Shown: positions 32,755 to 38,249 of the stretch, one piece after another | How the letters are laid out: every line of letters begins with the position of its first letter | How positions within the stretch are numbered: the stretch's first letter is position 1 | NCBI GenBank assembly: GCA_024402535.1 | Contig: JAKSTN010000025.1 | Coordinates: forward strand, 1 to 38,249 | Length of the DNA: 38,249 bases | Reading direction: 5' to 3' | Source: Treponema sp. | GTDB lineage: Bacteria > Spirochaetota > Spirochaetia > Treponematales > Treponemataceae | Notes under the pieces: model-generated | The model's database searches: none | Seen by the model: the letters and a program-made list of their open reading frames with translations, nothing else | What the model was told of the DNA's origin: nothing | Made by a program: the position numbers and the translations under genes

Positions 32755-34020
32755 TTATTCTGTAGGGCGTTTTTTCAGGTTCTTGCTTTCTGCAATTGCC
32801 TGTCCTTCACCAACCTGCTGTTCCATCATAGCGCGAACTTTAAGTGGAAGACCTGCCAGAGTGATGAAACCCTGAGCATCTTTATGGTTGTAAAGTTCAC
32901 CAGTTGCAAATGAAGCAATTGATTCATTGTACAGACTGTATTTAGATCCAGAACCTGCACCACGAATAGCACCTTTGCAAACTTTTACTTTAGCCCAACC
33001 AGTTACGTTTTCTTCTGCTTTGTCTACGAAAGCCATACAAGAATCCATAAGAATTGTGAACCATTTTCCTTCGTAAATCAGTTCTGCCATGCGCAGAGAA
33101 ATCTGCTGTTTGAAGTGATATGTTTCGCGATCCAGACAGATATGATCCAGCATTCTGTGAGCGAAGTAAAGAATAGATCCACCTGGTGTTTCGTAAACAC
33201 CGCGTGATTTCATACCAACGAAACGGTTTTCACAAATGTCTACAAGACCAACACCATTGCGTCCACCAATTACGTTCAGTTCATTCAGCAGTTCAAGACC
33301 GTTCATCTTTTTGCCGTTAAGACCAACAGGAATTCCTTTTTCAAAATCGATTGTTACATATTCACCATCGTTTGAACATTCTTCAGGAACTGTTGTGTTC
33401 TTAAGCATATGTTTGTAGTTTGGTTCATTTTCAACTTTTTCAAGTTCAAGACCTTCATGTGAAAGGTGCCAGATGTTTTCGTCACGTGAGTATGACTGAT
33501 CTTTCTTTGAAGGAACTTCGAGTCCACGGTCTTCCAGGAATTTGATTTCAGCTTCACGGCTGTCCATGTTCCATTTGTCATCACGCCATGCAGCGATAAC
33601 CTGAAGATCTGGAGCAAAAGCTTTGATACCGAATTCGAAACGAACCTGGTCATTTCCTTTACCTGTAGCACCGTGACAGATTGCAACTGCGCCTTCCTGA
33701 CGTGCGTATTCAACGAGAATCTTTGCAATCAGAGGGCGGGCTGTTGATGTACCAAGAAGGTATTCATCTTCGTAAACAGCATTTGCCTTAAGTGCTGGCC
33801 AGATGTATTCTTCAACGTATTCCTGACGTGCGTCTACAACATAACATGCTGTAGCACCAGTTCTAAGTGCGCGTCCTTTAATAGCTTCCCAGTCATCGCC
33901 CTGACCTACGTCAATACATACAGCGATTACATCATAATCATAATTTTCTTTAAGCCATGGGATGATAACAGTTGTATCAAGTCCACCAGAATAAGCAAGA
34001 ATTACTTTTCCTTTTGCCAT
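32755..34020 (-). CDS. argG: Argininosuccinate synthase
   Basis: Joins citrulline and aspartate with ATP to argininosuccinate in arginine synthesis (421 residues, cytoplasmic). The ATP-binding P-loop SGGLDT is at 11-16; GATGKGNDQVRFE and IAAWRD are family motifs; ENRFVGMKSRGVYETPGG is seen in the synthetase domain. The start is fixed by GAGGTG 6 nt before the ATG and by the N-terminal strand GKVILAYSGG. The promoter carries two ARG-box-like sites (34066-34099), indicating ArgR/AhrC control. No argH follows; the 3' side carries three-hairpin element B. Confidence 0.97.
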   Translation of the reverse strand: MAKGKVILAYSGGLDTTVIIPWLKENYDYDVIAVCIDVGQGDDWEAIKGRALRTGATACYVVDARQEYVEEYIWPALKANAVYEDEYLLGTSTARPLIAKILVEYARQEGAVAICHGATGKGNDQVRFEFGIKAFAPDLQVIAAWRDDKWNMDSREAEIKFLEDRGLEVPSKKDQSYSRDENIWHLSHEGLELEKVENEPNYKHMLKNTTVPEECSNDGEYVTIDFEKGIPVGLNGKKMNGLELLNELNVIGGRNGVGLVDICENRFVGMKSRGVYETPGGSILYFAHRMLDHICLDRETYHFKQQISLRMAELIYEGKWFTILMDSCMAFVDKAEENVTGWAKVKVCKGAIRGAGSGSKYSLYNESIASFATGELYNHKDAQGFITLAGLPLKVRAMMEQQVGEGQAIAESKNLKKRPTE

Positions 34021-34065
34021 AAGTTCACCTCATAATATTTTATTGAAAATAAATTCCAACTAACA

Positions 34066-34100
34066 TGCATAAATATACAAAAATATGCATAAATATACAA
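34066..34100 (-). promoter_or_regulatory. argG promoter overlapped by tandem ARG boxes
   Basis: TGCATAAATATACA occurs at 34066-34079 and 34086-34099, 20 bp centre to centre. Each fits the ARG-box skeleton TGNAT-W4-ATNCA bound by ArgR/AhrC. On the reverse strand TTGTAT (34095-34100), a 17-nt spacer and TATATT (34072-34077) form a promoter whose -35 and -10 each fall in one box, the layout expected for arginine-dependent repression. Confidence 0.75.
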
Positions 34101-34165
34101 TACTTTTCATATATTGAATAATTTAACATTTTGGAGATTTTTGTTTCTTTTTAATAAAACCACGT

Positions 34166-34171
34166 TATAAT
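34166..34171 (+). promoter_or_regulatory. -10 box of the uridine kinase-like gene
   Basis: TATAAT (34166-34171), with only a weak -35 (TTTCTT 16 nt upstream). The leader is about 28 nt and ends in GAGGTG before the ATG at 34206. Confidence 0.45.
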
Positions 34172-34205
34172 AGTAATAATACTTTGATTTTTTTGAGGTG
34201 CTAAA

Positions 34206-35867
34206 ATGAATGAAAACATCAATGTTACTTTTGACAACGGCAAAGTTATTTCTGTAATTCGAAATTCCCGCATATGTGATATTATGAGTGAATTTGATGT
34301 GCCTACCGAGACTATTCTTGGTGCATACGTAAACAATGAAATCTGTGCACTTACAAAAACTCTTCTATACGACTGCGAAATTTCACCAATTGTTACTAAT
34401 TCACTTGAAGGCGGAAAAATTTACCGCCGTTCTCTTTGTCTACTTTTAGCCTGTGCTGCACATAAAATATTTCCCGGTAAACGCCTTATTGTAGGAAGTT
34501 CCATTGACCGCGGATATTTTTATACTTTTGATGACGGAAAAAACGTCGAACCAAAACAGATCGAAATGCTTCTTACAAAAATGAAGAACCTTGTAAAACA
34601 GGATCTTCCTATAGAGCCGGAACTTGTGTCTTATTCCCAGGCTTGCCGTGTCCTTGAAGAAGCAAACCTTACAGAAACCAGAAAGCAGCTGGAATTCATC
34701 TGTATGCCGGCAATTGTTCTTGATACAATCGACGGATTTGTTGATATGCATTACGGTCCTGTTGTCCCTTCTACAGGATATTTAAAAGTATTTGATCTTA
34801 TGAAATATGAACAAGGATTCCTTCTCCGTTATCCTTCTTCAACAGACATGTCAAAGCTTCAACCATTTGTGGATCAGCCTGCCCTTGCAAAAGTTTTCGC
34901 TGAATACAAAGAATGGGGAAAAAGAATTGGTGTCACAACAGTCGCTTCCCTGAACGAAGTTTGTACAGAAAAACATAGCATGCAGGATTTTGTTGATGTT
35001 GCTGAAACCTTCCAGACAAAAAATATCTCAAAGATTGCATCACAGATTGCACAGAAAAAAAGTGCCCGTGTAGTCTTAATTGCAGGCCCGTCAAGTTCTG
35101 GAAAAACAACCACATCTAAAAAACTGGCACTGGAACTTCTTGCTATAGGAATCAAACCTAAAGTAATCAGTCTTGATGACTATTACGCTGGAATTGACCG
35201 CACCCCAAAAGATGAAAATGGAAATCCTGATTTTGAATGTCTTGAAGCTTTGGACGTAGACCTTCTTAATCAGAACCTTCTTGATATGTTTGATGGAAAA
35301 ACAGTCCAGCTTCCGTCTTATGACTTCCACACAAGCTCACAGTATTTTGATGAATCTAAAAAGATGAATCTTAAAGATGATGAAATTCTTATTATGGAAG
35401 GAATTCACGGATTAAATCCAAAACTTACAGCAAAAATTCCTGATGAACTGAAGTTCAAGATTTATCTTTCAGCTCTTACTCAGCTGAACCTTGATGACCA
35501 TGCGAGAATCAGTACAACAGACAACAGATTGATTCGCCGTATTGTTCGTGACTCACGTTACCGTGGTCGTTCAGCTTCAAAAACCATTGCTTCATGGGAA
35601 AGTGTTACAAGGGGCGAAAAACTTCATATTTTCCCTTACCAGAACAATGCCGACGCAGTTCTGAATACAGCTCTGGACTACGAACTGGCTGTTCTTGCAG
35701 GCTATGCAATTCCGCTTTTACGTTGTGTAAAACCGCAGGAAAAGGAATACGCCGTTGCAAACGACCTTCTGAACTTCCTCTTCAAGTTCTCTCACATTCC
35801 TTCAAGCTGCGTACCGCCACGTTCAATTATCCGTGAATTTATTGGAGGCAGTGATTTCAGATACTAG
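34206..35867 (+). CDS. Uridine kinase-like nucleoside kinase with TGS and synthetase-like N-terminus
   Basis: This 553-residue protein has three parts. A TGS-like ubiquitin fold (about 1-65) is followed by a second domain resembling the threonyl/alanyl-tRNA synthetase editing-associated (SAD) region (about 75-225). It contains AAHKIFPGKRLIVG and DRGYFYTFDDG. The C-terminal part is a uridine kinase/phosphoribulokinase-type P-loop kinase (about 285-500) with Walker A GPSSSGKTT at 294-302, SLDDYY, and LIMEGIHGLN. Such fusions are annotated as uridine kinase in several anaerobes. Uridine or cytidine phosphorylation is likely, and the N-terminal domains' job is unknown. GAGGTG precedes the ATG. 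Three-hairpin element C starts 2 nt after the stop. Confidence 0.88.
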   Translation: MNENINVTFDNGKVISVIRNSRICDIMSEFDVPTETILGAYVNNEICALTKTLLYDCEISPIVTNSLEGGKIYRRSLCLLLACAAHKIFPGKRLIVGSSIDRGYFYTFDDGKNVEPKQIEMLLTKMKNLVKQDLPIEPELVSYSQACRVLEEANLTETRKQLEFICMPAIVLDTIDGFVDMHYGPVVPSTGYLKVFDLMKYEQGFLLRYPSSTDMSKLQPFVDQPALAKVFAEYKEWGKRIGVTTVASLNEVCTEKHSMQDFVDVAETFQTKNISKIASQIAQKKSARVVLIAGPSSSGKTTTSKKLALELLAIGIKPKVISLDDYYAGIDRTPKDENGNPDFECLEALDVDLLNQNLLDMFDGKTVQLPSYDFHTSSQYFDESKKMNLKDDEILIMEGIHGLNPKLTAKIPDELKFKIYLSALTQLNLDDHARISTTDNRLIRRIVRDSRYRGRSASKTIASWESVTRGEKLHIFPYQNNADAVLNTALDYELAVLAGYAIPLLRCVKPQEKEYAVANDLLNFLFKFSHIPSSCVPPRSIIREFIGGSDFRY

Positions 35868-35869
35868 TC

Positions 35870-35980
35870 GTTCAAAATGCCTCCTGCATTTTGAACTCTG
35901 CAAGTTTGCTACTTGCGCACGTTCAGTTTAACGCAAACTCACCTTAGGCTTGACCGCCATCCGTGGCGGTCAGTTTATTT
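35870..35980 (+). repeat. Three-hairpin 3' element, copy C (overlaps fliJ end)
   Basis: It starts 2 nt after the uridine kinase stop. Hairpin 1: 35870-35880 with 35886-35896 (GTTCAAAATGC / GCATTTTGAAC), loop CTCCT. Middle part: AGTTTGC (35903-35909) can pair with GCAAACT (35933-35939), or GCAAGT (35900-35905) with ACTTGC (35911-35916). Hairpin 3: 35951-35959 with 35964-35972 (TGACCGCCA / TGGCGGTCA), loop TCCG, then GTTTATTT. Hairpin 3 lies inside the convergent fliJ coding region. Confidence 0.78.
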
Positions 35981-36402
35981 ATATTAAACCTTATGCTGTT
36001 AATCTCGTCCGCATTGTTTTCTTCTTCAAGATTAGCCTGGGCATTATATTCACTTAAAGCTTCTTCCTTAAGTTTTTCAAGTGCCTGGGTTTTCTGCATT
36101 ATTTCTGTAAGGATTTTTCTTTTTTCGTCGGTTACCAGATTCGCTTCGGCAAGTTCTTTTAACAGTTCTTCTTTCTGATATTCAAGAAACTTATAAAACT
36201 GATGTCCTGAAATAAAACTTCTGGCATCACTAGTACCTTTAAGTTCTGTTTTTGCAGCTATGTACTGAGCCGCCACAGAATCCAGTTTATTCTGAATTTC
36301 AGTTTCAACGGCAAGAGCTTTTGCAAGTTCTGCAGTTGCCGCATCTTCTTCGAATTTTTTAACATCAAGAATATCCTGAAGCTCAAACTGAAATTTCTTC
36401 AT
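35944..36402 (-). CDS. fliJ: Flagellar export protein FliJ
   Basis: This 152-residue predicted coiled-coil protein is the FliJ stalk of the flagellar type III export ATPase complex, acting at the base of the basal body. The typical start MKKFQFELQDILDVKK is followed by heptad-like Glu/Lys/Leu helices to about residue 143. The identity rests on this pattern and on position directly after fliI (start and stop overlap, TAATG). The last eight or so residues (TATDGGQA) are encoded by the terminator hairpin of the convergent three-hairpin element, so the natural tail may have been replaced or extended by it. Confidence 0.88.
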   Translation of the reverse strand: MKKFQFELQDILDVKKFEEDAATAELAKALAVETEIQNKLDSVAAQYIAAKTELKGTSDARSFISGHQFYKFLEYQKEELLKELAEANLVTDEKRKILTEIMQKTQALEKLKEEALSEYNAQANLEEENNADEINSIRFNINKLTATDGGQA

Positions 36403-37817
36403 TATTTATTCTGCTTCATAGCATCCACAATCTGTGCTGTAGTCAGATTATGTGCACCAGGATTTTCTGAATATTCTTCTTCCGGAATCTGAATACCTGA
36501 AAGAGCCGAAAGTTTGTCCAGAGTTTCATTCATTGGACATGGATCAAATTCTTCCTGACACAAGAACTCTTCAATACTCTGATGCATTTCAATTGCTTCA
36601 TCAATTTCTGGAGAACTTCCCTTCTGATAGATTCCAGTTGTAATCATTGTTTCGCGGGTCTTGTATGTATCAAGCCAGGTTCTGATTTTTGAGGAAGCTT
36701 TTTTTGTTTCTCTTCCTGTAACACGGTTCGCACAACGAGAAATAGAAGGAAGTACATCAATGGCAGGATAATGATGAGCGGCTGCCAGTTTACGATCAAG
36801 AATAATATGGCCGTCCAGAGTACCGCGAACTTTATCGGCAATCGGTTCATTCATATCGTCGCCGTCAACGAGAACTGTATAAAATGCTGTGATGGAACCT
36901 TTATCATTTGTTCCGGTTCTTTCAAGCAGCTTTGGAATCATATCAAATACACTTGGCGGATATCCACGCTGAGCCCCTGGTTCACCTTTTGCAAGACCAA
37001 TTTCGCGCTGAGCCTGAGCAAAACGGGTAACAGAATCCATCATAAGCATGACATCTTTACCCTGATCGCGGAAATATTCTGCAACAGCTGTAGTAACATA
37101 AGCTGCACGCAAACGGCAGATAGAAGGAGTATCCCCTGTTGCTACAATCAGAACAGAACGTTTAAGTCCTTCTTCCCCAAGATCACGTTTTATAAAATCC
37201 AGCACTTCACGACCACGTTCACCAATAAGCCCGATAACATTTATATCTGCATCTGTATTTCTTGCAATCATGGAAAGCAATGTTGATTTACCAACACCTG
37301 AACCTGCAAAAATACCGATACGCTGTCCTTTACCTACGGTAAGCAGTGAGTCTATAGCACGAACCCCGGTTGTAACACGGCGGTCAATATCTTTTTTTGT
37401 CATGGGATTTGGAGGATCAGCTTCAGCAGGATAAAAAGTTTCAGGAACCAGTTCGCCTAAATCATCAATAGGTTTTCCTGTTGCATCCAGTGTTCGTCCA
37501 AGAAGATTCATTCCCACAGGAACCTGGAGAACATCGCCAGAAGCTACAACTTCACAGCCTACTTCAATTCCTTTTGTAGAACCAAAGGCTGCAAGTTTTA
37601 CCATTTTTCCTTCAAGGCCTACAACTTCTGCAGAAAGTTTTGTTCCGTCATTAAGTTTAATTGTACACATTTCGCCCATTACTGCACGGGGACCTTCGCT
37701 TTCAATATCCAGGCCTTTTACAGCAGTAACGCGCCCAATGTAAAGAATTGTCTCGGCATCAACTACCGAAGAGAGATATTTTGTAAAGTTAAAATCTTTT
37801 GTATATGATGAACGCAT
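36402..37817 (-). CDS. fliI: Flagellum-specific ATPase FliI
   Basis: The ATPase of the flagellar type III export apparatus, related to the F1 beta subunit (471 residues). Walker A GSGVGKST is at 172-179, preceded by QRIGIFA. IGERGREVLDF, the Walker B region VMLMMDSVTRFAQAQREIGL and RGYPPSVFDMIPKLLERTG are all family hallmarks. It releases chaperones and delivers subunits at the cytoplasmic face. It lies 30 nt after fliH and overlaps fliJ by 1 nt. Only GGTGGG is seen before the ATG, a weak ribosome site that suggests coupling to fliH. Confidence 0.97.
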   Translation of the reverse strand: MRSSYTKDFNFTKYLSSVVDAETILYIGRVTAVKGLDIESEGPRAVMGEMCTIKLNDGTKLSAEVVGLEGKMVKLAAFGSTKGIEVGCEVVASGDVLQVPVGMNLLGRTLDATGKPIDDLGELVPETFYPAEADPPNPMTKKDIDRRVTTGVRAIDSLLTVGKGQRIGIFAGSGVGKSTLLSMIARNTDADINVIGLIGERGREVLDFIKRDLGEEGLKRSVLIVATGDTPSICRLRAAYVTTAVAEYFRDQGKDVMLMMDSVTRFAQAQREIGLAKGEPGAQRGYPPSVFDMIPKLLERTGTNDKGSITAFYTVLVDGDDMNEPIADKVRGTLDGHIILDRKLAAAHHYPAIDVLPSISRCANRVTGRETKKASSKIRTWLDTYKTRETMITTGIYQKGSSPEIDEAIEMHQSIEEFLCQEEFDPCPMNETLDKLSALSGIQIPEEEYSENPGAHNLTTAQIVDAMKQNK

Positions 37818-37847
37818 TTTCCCACCCTTATGATCTGCGTTACAGTC

Positions 37848-38249
37848 TTATACTTCGCCTGTCAGTGAATCAGACCGTTTAATATTCTTCACAGGAGAAA
37901 CTTCGATAATCTTATTTTCAAGTTCTGTAAGCTGGCTTGAAATACGTGCATCAATAGCGCCGAAGTCAGTTTCAACAATACAGCCACCCTTTTCTACAGA
38001 AGAGTCTTCCATAACTGTAATGCCCTGAACTTTTTCTACATGCTTAATGAATTCACTTGTATGTTCAGAAGTTAGTTTTACGTCTTCAATGTTTACTCGG
38101 AGAGTAACTTCACCACGGGAACGAACTTTTTTAAGTGCTGCAAGAACGTTGGCCATAATAACATTTTTCTGATTTTCAGAAATAATCTTAATAACCTTGC
38201 GGCTCATAAGAATTACAAGTTCAACAATCTGTGTTTCTGTATCACGAAG
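37848..38249 (-). CDS. fliH: Flagellar assembly protein FliH, C-terminal part, cut by window edge
   Basis: The reading frame stays open from the stop at 37848 to the right window edge (about 133 residues), so the true start lies outside. An internal ATG at 38207 is not the start, since the residues before it ([20 protein letters not shown]) belong to the FliH helix. The C-terminal domain continues [29 protein letters not shown], as in FliH and the HrpE/YscL peripheral stalk family. FliH binds and regulates FliI in the export apparatus. fliI follows 30 nt downstream. Confidence 0.93.
   Translation of the reverse strand, partial: LRDTETQIVELVILMSRKVIKIISENQKNVIMANVLAALKKVRSRGEVTLRVNIEDVKLTSEHTSEFIKHVEKVQGITVMEDSSVEKGGCIVETDFGAIDARISSQLTELENKIIEVSPVKNIKRSDSLTGEV

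Noticed and set aside
1..38249. tRNA, rRNA, CRISPR, IS elements or prophage
   Set aside because: Intergenic gaps are short and were read on both strands. No cloverleaf, spaced direct repeats, transposase or phage gene was recognised.

Overview
This 38 kb window looks like a chromosomal segment of a spirochaete, most likely a Treponema of the gut or rumen type. Four things point there: a fliH-fliI-fliJ flagellar export cluster; many lipoproteins with relaxed lipoboxes; a CHASE2-type adenylate cyclase next to a FecR-like secreted protein; and a TGS/tRNA-synthetase-like uridine kinase. Base composition is moderately AT-rich by eye (not computed). Assignment to genus is inference. No tRNA, rRNA, CRISPR array, insertion sequence or prophage was recognised, and coding density is high.

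Layout. 1-3.2 kb: the 5' part of GTP-dependent PEP carboxykinase (leftward), a 355 bp regulatory gap, and a cytoplasmic family 3 glycoside hydrolase (rightward). 3.2-8.0 kb, leftward: a CHASE2 adenylate cyclase, its FecR-like partner, and a MetY-type O-acetylhomoserine sulfhydrylase. 8.2-10.5 kb, rightward: two tandem paralogous lipoproteins. 10.6-16.9 kb: a TIGR02757/DUF2400 protein, a PHP-family phosphatase followed by a small outer-membrane-like protein, FabG, a periplasmic VWA protein, and an unknown helical protein overlapping an XRE-cupin regulator. 17-26.7 kb, all leftward: an M20 metallohydrolase, PurD, and a surface block containing an M30-like metalloprotease lipoprotein, two more lipoproteins, a secreted lipase-like hydrolase, a further lipoprotein and a membrane-bound LuxR-type regulator. 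26.7-34 kb, leftward: hslU, hslV, a XerC-type recombinase, an unknown protein, a VWA protein, a MoxR-like AAA+ ATPase, then argG behind tandem ARG boxes. 34.2-35.9 kb: uridine kinase-like protein (rightward). 35.9-38.2 kb: fliJ, fliI and partial fliH (leftward).

Two patterns cut across the genes. (1) Three compound 3' elements (about 16885-16977, 32634-32751 and 35870-35980) share one plan. An 11-bp hairpin with loop GTCCT or CTCCT starts 2-3 nt after a stop codon, then comes a middle stem, then a terminator hairpin whose apex is CCA-NNNN-TGG. The stem sequences differ while the architecture is kept, which suggests a repeated RNA-level element family. (2) Several genes lack a Shine-Dalgarno sequence and instead carry a -10 box exactly 6 nt before the ATG (positions 11389, 15207, 19551, 23286, 29691; similar at 11440, 13709, 26685). 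This predicts leaderless mRNAs beside ordinary AGGAGG-led genes.

Functionally the window mixes housekeeping genes (purD, argG, metY, fabG, hslUV, fli) with accessory envelope functions. The FecR/CHASE2 pair, the MoxR-VWA pair and the membrane regulator with its lipoprotein/lipase/protease neighbourhood are the candidate sensing or envelope systems.
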